Below are positions 15,475 through 27,460 of a stretch of DNA of 36,747 nt, in pieces. The notes under the pieces are model-generated. The model was not told where the DNA came from. It saw only the letters and a list, made by a program, of their open reading frames with translations, and did no database searches. Position 1 is the stretch's first letter; each line of letters starts with the position of its first letter. The translations under genes were made by a program, and so were the position numbers. Location of the stretch: the NCBI GenBank assembly GCA_016793925.1, contig JAEULH010000016.1:1-36747 (forward strand). Reading direction: 5' to 3'. The DNA is from Rhodospirillales bacterium. Its GTDB lineage: Bacteria; Pseudomonadota; Alphaproteobacteria; Rhodospirillales; Defluviicoccaceae.

Positions 15475-16506
15475 TCAGGATCCGGCCGAAGCCGCCAGCC
15501 GCGCCGCGCGCATCGTCGCGAAGTCGCGATCGGCGTGATACGACGACCGGGTCAGCGGCGACGACGCGACCATGAGAAAACCCTTGGCCTCGGCAATGCG
15601 CTTGTAGTCGGCGAACTCGTCCGGGGTGACGAAGCGGGCGACGGCCGCATGGTGCGGCGTCGGCTGCAGGTACTGGCCGATCGTGAGGAAATCGACCCGC
15701 GCCGAGCGCAGGTCGTCCATCACCTGAAGAACCTCGCCGCGATCCTCGCCGAGGCCGACCATGATCCCCGACTTGGTAAAGATCGACGGCGCCAGATCCT
15801 TGGCGCGATCGAGCAGGCGAAGCGAATGGAAGTAGCGCGCGCCGGGACGAATGGTCGGATAAAGCCGCGGCACCGTCTCGAGGTTGTGGTTGAAGACATC
15901 CGGTCCGGCCGCGATCACCGCCTCGAGCGCACCGTCCTTGTGGCGAAAGTCGGGGGTCAGCACCTCGACCGTGGTCTCGGCCGCCTTCTGGCGGATCAGC
16001 GTGATGCAGCGAACGAACTGGTCGGCGCCGCCGTCGTCAAGATCGTCGCGGTCGACCGAGGTGATGACCATGTGCTTCAGTTCCATGGTCGCCGCCGTCA
16101 TCGCGACGTTCTCCGGCTCGAACGGATCGACCGCACCGGGCTTGCCGGTCGCGACGTTGCAGAACGCGCAGGCGCGGGTGCAGATTGCGCCCAGGATCAT
16201 CACGGTGGCGTGCTTGCGCGCCCAGCATTCGCCGATGTTGGGGCAGGCGGCTTCCTCGCAGACCGTGTGCAGGTTGCGCCCGCGCATGAGCGCCCGGGTT
16301 TCCGCATGCGCGTCCGAGGTCGGGGCCCGGACCCGGATCCACGCCGGCTTGCGCGGCGACGGGTTTACCGGCTTGTGGATCTTCTCCGGATGACGCGGCG
16401 GTGCGGCGGTCGACATGGGGGGGATATGGCTGTCCGCCTCGGCAAGATCAACGCCCGCCGCCGCCGGCGGGACGGCGACGGCCGACGGCGCCGGCTCCGC
16501 GGCCAT
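15475..16506 (-). CDS. lipA: Lipoyl synthase
   Basis: A radical-SAM enzyme that inserts two sulfurs into octanoyl groups carried by E2-type proteins. It has the auxiliary-cluster motif [12 protein letters not shown] (Cx4Cx5C), the radical-SAM cluster motif CTRACAFC (Cx3Cx2C), and the C-terminal RSSY motif that ligates the auxiliary cluster. The start is uncertain. ATG 16506 has AAGG from the lpd stop region 8 bases upstream and gives 343 residues with an unusual Ala/Pro-rich leader. The start most like homologues is ATG 16416 ([12 protein letters not shown]), but only a run of C precedes it. The frame is also open back to ATG 16545, inside lpd. It sits directly behind the PDH genes whose lipoyl domains it modifies. 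Confidence 0.93.
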   Translation of the reverse strand: MAAEPAPSAVAVPPAAAGVDLAEADSHIPPMSTAAPPRHPEKIHKPVNPSPRKPAWIRVRAPTSDAHAETRALMRGRNLHTVCEEAACPNIGECWARKHATVMILGAICTRACAFCNVATGKPGAVDPFEPENVAMTAATMELKHMVITSVDRDDLDDGGADQFVRCITLIRQKAAETTVEVLTPDFRHKDGALEAVIAAGPDVFNHNLETVPRLYPTIRPGARYFHSLRLLDRAKDLAPSIFTKSGIMVGLGEDRGEVLQVMDDLRSARVDFLTIGQYLQPTPHHAAVARFVTPDEFADYKRIAEAKGFLMVASSPLTRSSYHADRDFATMRAARLAASAGS

Positions 16507-16516
16507 GGCGCCGGCC

Positions 16517-17917
16517 TTAGAAGTGGACCGCGCGACCGTACGCATCGAGAACCGCCTCGTGCATCATTTCAGACAGGGTCGGATGCGGGAAAATCGTGTG
16601 CATCAGTTCCGCCTCCGTCGTCTCCAGGCTCATGGCGATGGCATAGCCCTGGATCAACTCGGTGACCTCGGCGCCGACCATGTGGGCGCCGAGCAGCTCG
16701 CCGGTCTTGGCATCGAACACGGTCTTGACCATCCCTTCCGGCTCACCGAGCGCAATGGCCTTGCCGTTGCCGATGAACGGAAAGCGGCCGACCTTGACGG
16801 TGCGTCCCGCCGCCTTCGCCGCCGCCTCGCTCAGGCCGACGCTCGCAATCTGCGGGTGTGAATAGGTGCAGCCGGGTATCCGTCGGACGTCGAGCGGATG
16901 GACGTCGGCGAGCCCGGCGATCTTCTCGACGCAGATGACGCCCTCGTGGCTCGCCTTGTGCGCCAGCCACGGCGGGCCGACGACGTCCCCGATGGCGTAA
17001 ACCCCCGGCTCACCGGTCCGGCACCATTCGTCGACGACGATGTGGCCGCGCTCGACCTTCACCGCCGTGCCGTCGAGGCCGCAGGTTTCGGTGTTGCCGG
17101 TGATGCCGACCGCCATGATCACCCGTTCGGCCGCGATGTCGCTCGTGCCTCCGCCGGCCTCGACGCTGGCGGTAACCGAGTCGGCCTCCTTGCGCAGGGC
17201 CTTCACCGACGCCGAGGTCAGGATCCTGATGCCCTGCTTCTCGAATGACTTGCGCGCGAAGGCCGAAATGTCGGCGTCCTCGACCGGCAGGATGCGATCG
17301 AGGATCTCGACCACCGTGACCTCGGCGCCGAGCGAGCGGTAGAAGCTCGCGAACTCGATGCCGATGGCGCCGGAGCCGACGACGAGCAGCGATTTCGGCA
17401 TCGTCGCCGGGACCATCGCCTCCTTGTGGGTCCAGACGAGGCGGCCGTCCGGCTCCATCCCGGGCAGGGACCGCGCCCGCGCCCCGGTCGCCAGGATGAT
17501 GTGCCTGGCGACAAGGTCGGCGACCGGCTTCGCGTCCTTCTCGACACGCACCTTGCCGCGGCCGTTCAGCCGCCCGGCGCCGTCGAACACGCTCACCTTG
17601 TTCTTGCGCAACAGGTGGCCGACGCCGCCGTTCAACTGTTTTGCGATGGCGCGCGAGCGCTCGACGACTTTGCCGGTGTCGAAGGCGACGCCGTCGACCT
17701 TCAGACCGAAGTCGCCGGCACGCTTGATGGTGTCGTAGACCTCGGCCGTGCGCAGCAAAGCCTTGGTCGGAATGCAGCCCCAGTTCAGGCAGATGCCGCC
17801 CAGGTGCTCGCGCTCGACGACGGCGGTCTTCATGCCGAGCTGTGCGGCGCGGATTGCGGCGACGTATCCGCCCGGGCCGCCGCCGATGACGACGACGTCG
17901 AAAGAGGTATCGGCCAT
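16517..17917 (-). CDS. lpdA: Dihydrolipoyl dehydrogenase (E3) of pyruvate dehydrogenase
   Basis: A 466-residue flavoprotein disulfide reductase that reoxidises dihydrolipoyl groups and makes NADH. The N-terminal FAD motif is [14 protein letters not shown], the redox-active cysteines are Cys43 and Cys48 in [12 protein letters not shown], and the NAD-binding motif is [13 protein letters not shown] second FAD motif (GVYAIGDV) precedes the dimerisation domain, which carries the catalytic His445 and Glu450 in HPTLSE. The open frame extends further upstream, but ATG 17917 matches the family start and lies 20 bases after the E2 stop. It has no N-terminal lipoyl domain, unlike some PDH-specific E3 proteins. 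Confidence 0.96.
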   Translation of the reverse strand: MADTSFDVVVIGGGPGGYVAAIRAAQLGMKTAVVEREHLGGICLNWGCIPTKALLRTAEVYDTIKRAGDFGLKVDGVAFDTGKVVERSRAIAKQLNGGVGHLLRKNKVSVFDGAGRLNGRGKVRVEKDAKPVADLVARHIILATGARARSLPGMEPDGRLVWTHKEAMVPATMPKSLLVVGSGAIGIEFASFYRSLGAEVTVVEILDRILPVEDADISAFARKSFEKQGIRILTSASVKALRKEADSVTASVEAGGGTSDIAAERVIMAVGITGNTETCGLDGTAVKVERGHIVVDEWCRTGEPGVYAIGDVVGPPWLAHKASHEGVICVEKIAGLADVHPLDVRRIPGCTYSHPQIASVGLSEAAAKAAGRTVKVGRFPFIGNGKAIALGEPEGMVKTVFDAKTGELLGAHMVGAEVTELIQGYAIAMSLETTEAELMHTIFPHPTLSEMMHEAVLDAYGRAVHF

Positions 17918-17937
17918 GCCTTCTGTCCGTTCTCCGG

Positions 17938-19278
17938 CTACAGCATCATCGTCAGCGGATCTTCGATGTAGCGCCTGAACACCGCCAGGAACTCCGCCCC
18001 CTTGGCGCCGTCGACGCTGCGGTGGTCCGCCGACAGCGTGCAGGTCGACATGGTCGCGACGGCCAGCGCGCCGTCCTTGACGATCGGCCGCTTCTCGGCC
18101 GCGCCGACGGCGAGCAGGCACGACTGCGGCGGATTGATGATCGCCGAAAACTCACGGATCCCGTACATGCCCAGGTTGGAGACGGTAAAGGTGCCGCCCT
18201 GGTAGTCCTCCGGCTTGAGCTTGCCTGCGCGGGCGCGGGCGGCGACGTCGCGAACCTCGGCGGCGATCGCCGCCAGGCCCTTGACGTCGGCATTGCGAAC
18301 GACCGGCGTAATGAGGCCGTTGGCGGTCGCCACGGCGACGGCGATGTCGACCGTCCGGTACAGGCGCAAGGCCTCGTCGGTCCACGCCGAGTTGGCCTCC
18401 GGATAGGCGCGCAGCGCCAGCGCCACGGCCCGGATGATGAAGTCGTTGAGCGAAAGCTTGAAGGCGCCGGCGCCTTCCGGCGACCGTGCGTTCAACTGGC
18501 CGCGCAGGTCGAGCACCGCCTCGAGATTGCACTCGATGGTGAGGTAGTAATGCGGGATGTCGCGCTTGGATTCGCTCAGCCGTCGGGCGATGACCTTGCG
18601 CATGGTGCTGTGCGGCACGTCGTCGTAGGCGGCCGAGACCGCGCCCGGAGCCGGCGCCGTCGCCTGAGCGGCCGGCGGCTCGGCGGCAGGCGCAGCAGCC
18701 TGCGGCTTGGCCCTGGCCTCGGCGAGTGCGGCTTCGACATCGCGCTTGACGATCCGGCCGTGCGGTCCGCTGCCGGCGAGCCGGGTCAGATCGAGGCCCC
18801 CGTCGGCGGCGAGCCGGCGCGCAAGCGGGCTGGCGAAGACGCGCCGGCCGTCCTTGCCGCCGCCGGCCGTGGATGGCTGTGGCACCGAAGAGGGCGCGGC
18901 GGCGGGAGCCGGCGCCGGTGTCGCCGCGGTCGCCGCAGCGGCCGGCCCTGGCGCGGGCGCACCGCTCGGCATCGCCTCGGCGGCGGCCGCCTGGGCGGCA
19001 GCCGCGCCGGCGGCGTCGAGCGCAGCGGCGTCCTCGCCCTCTTCGAGCAGCAGGGCGATCGGCGCATTCACCGGCACCCCCTCGCTGCCCTCGGCCACCA
19101 GGATCCGGCCGATCACGCCTTCGTCGACGGCCTCGACCTCCATGGTCGCCTTGTCGGTCTCGATCTCGGCGATCACGTCGCCGGAGCTGACCGCCTCGCC
19201 TTCCCGCTTCAGCCATCTGGCCAGCTTGCCGTCGGTCATCGTCGGCGACAACGCCGGCATGAGCACCTGAATGGTCAT
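17938..19278 (-). CDS. pdhC: Dihydrolipoamide acetyltransferase (E2) of pyruvate dehydrogenase
   Basis: A 446-residue protein with one lipoyl domain at residues 1-78 (lipoylated Lys43 in [10 protein letters not shown]). A very Ala/Pro-rich swinging linker is followed by the E1/E3-binding domain (FASPLARRLAAD to GRIVKRDV, about residues 150-185), a second linker, and the catalytic acetyltransferase core (about 220-446) with the catalytic His-Asp motif DHRSVDG near the C-terminus. It transfers acetyl groups from lipoate to CoA and forms the structural core of the complex. GAGGAG lies 6 bases before ATG 19278. It is 25 bases downstream of pdhB and 20 bases upstream of lpdA. Confidence 0.96.
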   Translation of the reverse strand: MTIQVLMPALSPTMTDGKLARWLKREGEAVSSGDVIAEIETDKATMEVEAVDEGVIGRILVAEGSEGVPVNAPIALLLEEGEDAAALDAAGAAAAQAAAAEAMPSGAPAPGPAAAATAATPAPAPAAAPSSVPQPSTAGGGKDGRRVFASPLARRLAADGGLDLTRLAGSGPHGRIVKRDVEAALAEARAKPQAAAPAAEPPAAQATAPAPGAVSAAYDDVPHSTMRKVIARRLSESKRDIPHYYLTIECNLEAVLDLRGQLNARSPEGAGAFKLSLNDFIIRAVALALRAYPEANSAWTDEALRLYRTVDIAVAVATANGLITPVVRNADVKGLAAIAAEVRDVAARARAGKLKPEDYQGGTFTVSNLGMYGIREFSAIINPPQSCLLAVGAAEKRPIVKDGALAVATMSTCTLSADHRSVDGAKGAEFLAVFRRYIEDPLTMML

Positions 19279-19303
19279 GATCCGCTCCTCAAGCCCCCTG
19301 AGC

Positions 19304-20677
<1,374 letters not shown>

Positions 20678-20708
20678 CACGGTCTCCCGAACGAATGTCT
20701 CAGGACGC

Positions 20709-21740
20709 TCAGGCGTCGATCAGAATGTCGGTGAAAAGCTCGCTCGGGTCCGGTTCGGGGCTGGTCTGGGCGAACTCGGCCGCCTCGTTGACCACCGCCC
20801 GGACGTCGCGGTCGATGTCCTTCAGCCGCGCTTCATCGACGAGCTGGCGTTCGAGCATGTAGCTGCGCAGCGTGTCGAGCGGGTCGCTTTCCTTGCGCAT
20901 TTTCGCCACCTCCTCCTTGGTCCGGTACTTCGCCGGATCCGACATGGAGTGACCGCGGTAGCGATAGGTGTTCATCTCCATCACGTAGGGACCCTTGCCG
21001 CTGCGCACGTAGTCGGCCACCTCGGCGCCGGCGGCGCGAACCTCGAGGACATCCATGCCGTTGACCTGGACGCCGGGGATGGCGAAGGCCTCGCCGCGGC
21101 GGTAGAGATCGACGGTGGCCGAAGCGCGCTCAACCGACGTTCCCATGCCGTACTTGTTGTTCTCGATGACGTAGATGATCGGCAGCTTCCACAGCGAGGC
21201 CATGTTGAAGGACTCGTAGACCTGGCCCTGGTTTGCCGCGCCGTCGCCGAAGTAGCAGAAACAGATGCCGCCGTCCTCGCGATACTTGTGGGCAAACGCG
21301 AGGCCGGTGCCGAGGGGAACGGAGGCGCCGACGATGCCGTGGCCGCCGTAGAACCCCTTCTCGCGGCTGAACATGTGCATCGAGCCGCCCTTGCCTTTGG
21401 AATAGCCGCCGCTCCGACCGGTCAGCTCGGCCATGACGCCCTTCGCCTCCATGCCGCAGGCGAGCATGTGGCCGTGATCGCGGTAGGTGGTAATGATGGA
21501 GTCGCCTTGGTGCGCGGACGCCTGCATGCCGACAACGACCGCCTCCTGGCCGATGTAGAGATGGCAGAAGCCGGCGATCAGACCCATGCCGTAGAGCTGT
21601 CCGGCCTTCTCCTCGAACCGGCGAATAAGCAGCATCTGCCGATAATCTTGCAGCAGTTGCTCGCCGGTCGAAGCCTCGCCCCGGGCGGCGCGACCTTTGC
21701 CGGCCCCCTTGCCGGAGTCGATCCTGGTCTCGTTGGGCAT
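20709..21740 (-). CDS. pdhA: Pyruvate dehydrogenase E1 alpha subunit
   Basis: A 343-residue thiamine diphosphate enzyme subunit. The TPP-binding motif is [17 protein letters not shown] followed by [19 protein letters not shown] and the regulatory-loop-like segment [11 protein letters not shown] are also characteristic. With PdhB it converts pyruvate and lipoyl-E2 to acetyl-lipoyl-E2 and CO2. The first 25 residues are a Lys/Gly/Arg-rich leader. GGGAGGG precedes ATG 21740 at a good distance. It is the first gene of the pdhA-pdhB-pdhC-lpdA-lipA-coq10 run; a weak promoter candidate lies at 21833-21861. Confidence 0.96.
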   Translation of the reverse strand: MPNETRIDSGKGAGKGRAARGEASTGEQLLQDYRQMLLIRRFEEKAGQLYGMGLIAGFCHLYIGQEAVVVGMQASAHQGDSIITTYRDHGHMLACGMEAKGVMAELTGRSGGYSKGKGGSMHMFSREKGFYGGHGIVGASVPLGTGLAFAHKYREDGGICFCYFGDGAANQGQVYESFNMASLWKLPIIYVIENNKYGMGTSVERASATVDLYRRGEAFAIPGVQVNGMDVLEVRAAGAEVADYVRSGKGPYVMEMNTYRYRGHSMSDPAKYRTKEEVAKMRKESDPLDTLRSYMLERQLVDEARLKDIDRDVRAVVNEAAEFAQTSPEPDPSELFTDILIDA

Positions 21741-21832
21741 GACGACCCTCCCTGCGCTCGACGCGTGTCTTCTTGACGATGATCTTTCGCCGGGCGCCTG
21801 GTCGGCGGATCACCGGCGCGGCGGCGGCCGGG

Positions 21833-21861
21833 ATCGTATTGCGGAGGAATCTGAAAGACAA
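21833..21861 (-). promoter_or_regulatory. Candidate promoter for the pdh operon
   Basis: On the minus strand TTGTCT (plus 21856-21861) and TACGAT (21833-21838) are separated by 17 bases, each matching four of six consensus positions. It lies in the 178-bp gap between ftsB and pdhA, about 92 bases before the pdhA ATG. The match is modest. Confidence 0.35.
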
Positions 21862-21918
21862 GCGGCGAAGCGGGAACGCCGCGGCCGCCCCGCGCCGACG
21901 CCCCGTTTCTCGAAGCGG

Positions 21919-22359
21919 CTAGCGCTCCTCGCCGAGGACGCGCGCAGCCCGATCGTCGAGTGCGCCCCGCGGGGATGCCGGCTCGCCGCGCAGCAGCTTG
22001 GCGTCCTCGTCTTTGGTGAAAATCACGGCCTCGTCGGGAGCGCCGTAGTTCAGGATCCGTCGCGACCATTCGTCGAGCATGTCGAGGTCGAGGCTCTCGA
22101 TCCGCAGCAGCCGGACGCGCCGCTCCAGCGCGACCCGCTCATCGCGAGCCGTCGCGAGGTCGGCTCGAGCCGCGGCGACATCCTGGTCCAGCACCCGCCA
22201 GGCGACCAGGCCCCGGTCGCCGTGGATGACGTGGTAGACGAAGTAGCCGATGACGCAGATGCCGACGAGCACAATCACGGCCTGCGGCATCCGCTTGCGG
22301 AGCTCGACGCTTCGAGACAGCAGGCGCTGCGTCTCGTCGGTGAAGTCGTACTCGTCCAT
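21919..22359 (-). CDS. ftsB: FtsB/DivIC-like septum formation initiator protein
   Basis: A 146-residue bitopic membrane protein. A short cytoplasmic N-terminus is followed by one helix at about residues 25-43 (QAVIVLVGICVIGYFVYHVI) and a periplasmic coiled coil of about 40 residues (DQDVAAARADLATARDERVA and onward). The loop that follows resembles FtsB (LDLDMLDEWSRRILNYGAPDE), and an acidic/basic tail completes it. FtsB joins FtsL and FtsQ in the divisome. Placement between eno and pdhA is standard for alphaproteobacteria, and eno-ftsB adjacency is also seen in gammaproteobacteria. I use ATG 22359, preceded by AAGG; the open frame upstream adds 40 residues with no family character. Confidence 0.88.
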   Translation of the reverse strand: MDEYDFTDETQRLLSRSVELRKRMPQAVIVLVGICVIGYFVYHVIHGDRGLVAWRVLDQDVAAARADLATARDERVALERRVRLLRIESLDLDMLDEWSRRILNYGAPDEAVIFTKDEDAKLLRGEPASPRGALDDRAARVLGEER

Positions 22360-22448
22360 CCCGCCTTGAGTATCGTCAAGCGCCGCCGCCAGGCAAACCG
22401 GAAAGTTTGCGGCAGCCGCTGGGCGCAGCCGCGGGCCTTGCGCAAGAA

Positions 22449-22484
22449 GGCGGTTGGAGCGGGCCTGCGCCCGCTCCAACCGCC
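22449..22484 (-). terminator. Strong hairpin terminator downstream of eno
   Basis: A perfect 16-bp stem (22449-22464 with 22469-22484) encloses a 4-base loop. It begins 20 bases beyond the eno stop on the minus strand and is followed on that strand by TTCTTGCG. The stem strength suggests a real terminator, with transcription of ftsB then needing its own start or read-through. Confidence 0.75.
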
Positions 22485-22503
22485 CGCAGGTCTCGTCGTT
22501 CGA

Positions 22504-23832
<1,329 letters not shown>

Positions 23833-23977
23833 TCAGGCTGATCCCACCAGCGGCAGCGTTACCGCGTGCTCCGGCCTGTGTCATACCCCCCCTGCCGCCG
23901 CGGGCGCAAGCGCGGCCGGTCGCGGCTCGGTCGAGGACGGCGCGGATGACTGGGCTGACAGGGCAGCGGAGCCGGAT

Positions 23978-24787
23978 CTAACGGCCGGAGTGGCGCGGCC
24001 CGGCGACGAGACAGGCGATCACCCCGCGCAGGGTGCGCACCTCCTGTTCGGTCAGCGCCGCGCGAACGAAGATATTGCGCAGGTTGCGGACGGTGCCCGG
24101 ACGCCTCTCCCTGACCCTGAGAAAACCGCAGGCGTCCAGTTCACGCTCGAGATGAACGAACAGATCCAGCAGTTCGCCGCCGGTGGCCGGCCGCGCGTTC
24201 CTGCCGGCGATCGACCCGCCGTCGCCGGGCTGCGTTGGCTCGGCGGCCGTCAACCACTCGTAGCCGACCAGCAACACCGCCATCGCCAGGTTCAGGGAGC
24301 TGAACGCCGGGTTCAGCGGCGCGGTAATGATCGCTTCGGCCAGGGCGACGGCGTCGTTGTTCAGGCCCTTCGCCTCCTTGCCGAAGAGAATGCCGGTGCG
24401 TTGCCCGGCGGCGGCGTACCGGCGCAGCTCGCCCGCGGCGATGCGCGGCGACACGGCGCGCTTGACCATGTCGCGCGGCCGCGCCGTCGTGGCGTAGACA
24501 TGGGACAGGTCGGCGATGGCCTCTTCGCTGCTGGCGAACAGCCGGGCCCCTTCGAGGACCGGGTCAGCGCCGGAGGCGGCGGCGACGGCCTTGGCGTTGG
24601 GCCAGTCCTCCCGCGGTTTGACGAGGCGCAACTCGCTCAGGCCGCAGTTGAGCATGGCGCGAGCGACCATGCCGATGTTCTCGCCGAGCTGCGGCTCGAC
24701 GAGAATGATCGCCGGCGCCGGCGCCCCGGCAGCCTTCTCGCGGACGGAGCCGGCCTGCGATGCGGCGCTGCTGTCGGTGCCCGCCAT
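23978..24787 (-). CDS. TrmJ-like tRNA (cytidine/uridine-2'-O-)-methyltransferase
   Basis: A 269-residue SPOUT (trefoil-knot) RNA methyltransferase. After about 25 low-complexity residues the domain begins with IILVEPQLGENIGMVARAML, where the Asn-Ile-Gly segment is the family's motif 1. Motif 2 is GILFGKEAKGLNN, and motif 3 is NPAFSSLNLAMAVLLVGYE. The C-terminal helical extension (GELLDLFVHLERELDACGFL onward) is typical of TrmJ, which methylates position 32 of tRNAs. The LFGKEAKGL form differs from the common LFGPERTGL, so the exact RNA target is less certain. Its ATG follows the cimA stop with no gap (TAG-ATG), indicating coupling. Confidence 0.88.
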   Translation of the reverse strand: MAGTDSSAASQAGSVREKAAGAPAPAIILVEPQLGENIGMVARAMLNCGLSELRLVKPREDWPNAKAVAAASGADPVLEGARLFASSEEAIADLSHVYATTARPRDMVKRAVSPRIAAGELRRYAAAGQRTGILFGKEAKGLNNDAVALAEAIITAPLNPAFSSLNLAMAVLLVGYEWLTAAEPTQPGDGGSIAGRNARPATGGELLDLFVHLERELDACGFLRVRERRPGTVRNLRNIFVRAALTEQEVRTLRGVIACLVAGPRHSGR

Positions 24788-26389
24788 CTAGGCCGCAGGC
24801 ACGCTGGCTCCGTCGCGGTAGAGCTTGTAGACGATGCTGTCGTGCAGCGCCCGGTACGAGGCGTCGATGATGTTGGTGGAGACCCCCACCGTCGACCAGT
24901 GATCGCCGTGGCCCAGGGCGGATTCGATCATCACCCGCGTCACCGCGCGGGTGCCGTCGCCGGGCGTCAGAATGCGCACCTTGTAGTCGACCAGACGGAC
25001 GTCCTCGAGTTCAGGGTACACCGCGGTCAGGACTTTGCGCATGGCTGCATCGAGCGCGTTGACCGGGCCGTTGCCCTCGGCGACGGCCATGCTTTCGCGA
25101 CCCTGCACCTCGAGCTTGACGGTCGCCTCCGACAGCGTGATCAGCTCGCCGCGGGCGTTCCACCGCCGCTCGTCGATCACCCTGAAGCTGTTGCACTTGA
25201 AGTATTCCGGCACCGTCTCGATGGCCTGGCGGGCGAGCAGTTCGAAGCTGGCCTCGGCCCCGTCATAGGCGTAGCCGTCGAATTCGCGCGCCTTCACGGT
25301 CTCGACCAGTTGATTGAGCTTCGGATCGGCCGCGTCGATGTCCAGCCCGATGTCGCGGAAGCGGGCAAGGATGTTGGACCGCCCCGCCTGATCGGAGACG
25401 ACGATGTGGCGATGGTTGCCGACCAGCTCGGGCGCGATGTGCTCATAGCAACGCGGATCCTTCTCGATCGCCGAGACGTGCAATCCGCCCTTGTGGGCGA
25501 ACGCCGACTCGCCGACGTAGGGAGCGCTGCGCAGCGGCGCCCGGTTCAGCCGCTCGTCGAGAAAGCGCGAAAGGTGCGACAGTCGGGTCAGGTCGGTCGG
25601 CGTCAGCGCCGTCTCGTAACCCATCTTCAGGACCAGCGACGGGATCAGGGTGATGAGGTCGGCGTTGCCGCAGCGTTCGCCAAGGCCGTTCAGTGTGCCC
25701 TGGACCTGGCGGGCGCCGGCGCGCACCGCGGCGAGGCTGTTGGCGACGGCGTTGCCGGTGTCGTTGTGGCAGTGGATGCCGAGATGGTCGCCGGGGATCT
25801 GCGTCGCGACCTCGCCGACGATGGCTTCGATCTCGTGGGGCAGGCTGCCGCCGTTGGTGTCGCAGAGCACGATCCAGCGCGCGCCGGCGTCATAGGCGGC
25901 GCGGATGCACGACAGCGCGTACGTCGGGTTCGCCTTGAAGCCGTCGAAGAAGTGCTCGGCGTCGAACATGGTCTCGCGATCACGTCCGAGGACCCAGCGG
26001 ACGCTATCGGCGATCATCGCCACGTTCTCGTCCAGCTCGATCCCCAACGCCGTTTCGACCTGGAAGTCCCAAGACTTCCCGACCATGCAGACGACGCCGA
26101 CCTTGGCTGCGAGGAGCCCGGCGAGGCCCGGGTCGTTCGAGGTGCTGCGGCCGGCGCGGCGGGTCATCCCGAACGCCGAGAGCTGGGCGCGATGGAGGGC
26201 CGGCGGGGCGGCGAAGAAGGCGTCGTCGGTCGGATTGGCGCCAGGCCAGCCGCCCTCGACGTAGTCGATGCCGATGCCGTCGAGCGCGCGCGCGATGGCG
26301 GATTTGTCGGCGACGCTGAAGTCTACGCCCTGGGTTTGGGCGCCGTCGCGAAGAGTGGAGTCGTAAAGGTAAACCCGGTCCCCGGTCAT
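24788..26389 (-). CDS. cimA: (R)-citramalate synthase
   Basis: A 533-residue member of the alpha-isopropylmalate synthase/homocitrate synthase family. It begins YLYDSTLRDGAQTQGVDFSV; the 'TLRDGAQ' form with the following 'GV.FS' is typical of CimA rather than LeuA. The TIM-barrel metal-binding motif is HCHNDTGNAVANSL. AFAHKGGLHVSAI lies in the linker region, and the C-terminal LeuA-type regulatory/dimerisation domain spans about 390-530. It condenses pyruvate and acetyl-CoA into citramalate, a route to 2-oxobutyrate and isoleucine without threonine. Pyruvate and acetyl-CoA are the substrate and product of the nearby PDH. ATG 26389 has GAGGAAAG just upstream; the longer frame is unsupported. 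Confidence 0.92.
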   Translation of the reverse strand: MTGDRVYLYDSTLRDGAQTQGVDFSVADKSAIARALDGIGIDYVEGGWPGANPTDDAFFAAPPALHRAQLSAFGMTRRAGRSTSNDPGLAGLLAAKVGVVCMVGKSWDFQVETALGIELDENVAMIADSVRWVLGRDRETMFDAEHFFDGFKANPTYALSCIRAAYDAGARWIVLCDTNGGSLPHEIEAIVGEVATQIPGDHLGIHCHNDTGNAVANSLAAVRAGARQVQGTLNGLGERCGNADLITLIPSLVLKMGYETALTPTDLTRLSHLSRFLDERLNRAPLRSAPYVGESAFAHKGGLHVSAIEKDPRCYEHIAPELVGNHRHIVVSDQAGRSNILARFRDIGLDIDAADPKLNQLVETVKAREFDGYAYDGAEASFELLARQAIETVPEYFKCNSFRVIDERRWNARGELITLSEATVKLEVQGRESMAVAEGNGPVNALDAAMRKVLTAVYPELEDVRLVDYKVRILTPGDGTRAVTRVMIESALGHGDHWSTVGVSTNIIDASYRALHDSIVYKLYRDGASVPAA

Positions 26390-26630
26390 TCTTTCCTCGG
26401 AATCTTGTAAAGCGCGCGCACAATGCCCGAAACCGGCGCACCGCCACAAGGCGTTCCGCCGGCGGCGCCGCTTTATCGCATCTGGTGAAGCCTGAGCCGC
26501 GCGCAAGCCGCCGCGCCGTCTGTCGACCAATTAACGCACAGTGCGGCTGCTGTTGCTTGCGTCGGAGCAGGGCCTCGCCCATGTCAACGCCAGTGTCTGG
26601 TTTTGCTTGTCAGCGAGGAGATGGCGACGG

Positions 26631-26987
26631 ATGCAAAGCGACGACGTTTATGGCGCGCTGGTGCCGCTCGTCGGCAAGGAAGACATTGTCCACGACCGGT
26701 TCTGGGACAAGATCCGGCGAACCTTGGGCAAGGTGCCGTTTACCGACAGGGCGATCGCCGCATACTATGCCGCGACCGATCCGGCGACGCCGTTCCGGGT
26801 GAAGGGCATCCTGTTCGCCGCTCTCGCCTACTTCATCATGCCGGTCGATCTCATCCCGGATGTGCTGCTCGGGGTCGGCTTCGTCGATGACGCGACGGTC
26901 CTGCTGACGGTCCTGCAGAGCCTGGCGCCGTACATCACGGACGCTCATGTCGCCCGCGCCCGGGCTTACCTCGACAAGCAGGCCTAG
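26631..26987 (+). CDS. DUF1232 membrane protein
   Basis: A 118-residue protein with the DUF1232 core LAYFIMPVDLIPDVLLGVGF followed by VDDATVLLTVL, a short helix pair carrying the family's 'P-D-x-I-P-D...G-x-x-D-D' pattern. The N-terminal half (KIRRTLGKVPFTDRAIAAYY) is helical. The function of DUF1232 is not established. GAGGAG ends 10 bases before ATG 26631; earlier in-frame ATGs add only non-family sequence. It diverges from cimA, and a hairpin at 27033-27069 separates it from the convergent 82-residue gene. Confidence 0.85.
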   Translation: MQSDDVYGALVPLVGKEDIVHDRFWDKIRRTLGKVPFTDRAIAAYYAATDPATPFRVKGILFAALAYFIMPVDLIPDVLLGVGFVDDATVLLTVLQSLAPYITDAHVARARAYLDKQA

Positions 26988-27032
26988 CTGGGCGCTGGTC
27001 CGGGTCGACCCACGTTGGCACACGTCGTCGAT

Positions 27033-27069
27033 CGGGTGCGCCCGGCGACCGGGCGAGGCGTCGCACCCG
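27033..27069. terminator. Hairpin between convergent genes
   Basis: CGGGTGCG (27033-27040) pairs with CGCACCCG (27062-27069). An alternative overlapping inner stem GCCCGG-CGA-CCGGGC lies at 27040-27054. The structure sits between the stops of the DUF1232 gene and the 82-residue gene, so it could end transcription from both sides. There is no T tract. Confidence 0.45.
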
Positions 27070-27073
27070 CCGG

Positions 27074-27322
27074 CTAATGGTCAACCGCAGCGACGAGGCT
27101 GCGGACCATCCGCTCGATGACCGCCGCCGCGAACGTATTCACGTCCGGGTCACGCCCATCGTCTGCGGCAGCGCGATGCGCCGCGGCGGCATCCTCAAGC
27201 GCAGCAATGATCTTGTCCTTGTCGACCATGCCGCACTCGACCAGCGCAAGCGCGAGCGACTCGCCGACCGAGAGCGCGGCCCGGGCAACGGCGTCGTCAG
27301 TTTTCCGCAGCTGATGTTCCAC
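27074..27322 (-). CDS. Small helical protein of unknown function (82 residues)
   Basis: An 82-residue, Ala-rich, mostly helical protein with no recognised domain. It has ALSVGESLALALVECGMVDK, then KIIAALEDAAAAHRAAADDG, then AAAVIERMVRSLVAA. This layout (a 'sense/serve-like' helix, an 'AAAAHR' helix and a terminal 'VIER' helix) recurs in small alphaproteobacterial proteins annotated only as hypothetical. The start is GTG 27322; a TGA lies six codons upstream in frame, and the ribosome site is poor. It follows the EEP gene by 138 bases on the same strand. A 6-bp inverted repeat TTCCGG-TGC-CCGGAA (27409-27423) lies in that gap. Confidence 0.6.
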   Translation of the reverse strand: MEHQLRKTDDAVARAALSVGESLALALVECGMVDKDKIIAALEDAAAAHRAAADDGRDPDVNTFAAAVIERMVRSLVAAVDH

Positions 27323-27460
27323 GATTGCAGTCGCAAGTCATCCGCAGTTCCCCTCGATCGTAGCACCCACGCCGGCCGCGGACTTTGCCTAGGTTACGTT
27401 GCGGCCGTTTCCGGTGCCCGGAACGTCGAGCAGTGACCGGTGCTGCGGCCGGCGCCGCAC

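Noticed and set aside
26428-26460. EcfG-like promoter (GGAAC-N18-GGTT on the minus strand) upstream of cimA
   Set aside because: The -10 part matches only three of four positions and cimA is not an expected general-stress gene. A match of this quality is likely by chance.
27409-27423. TTCCGG-TGC-CCGGAA inverted repeat as a terminator of the EEP gene
   Set aside because: The arms are only 6 bp, no T tract follows, and short GC-rich inverted repeats are frequent by chance here.
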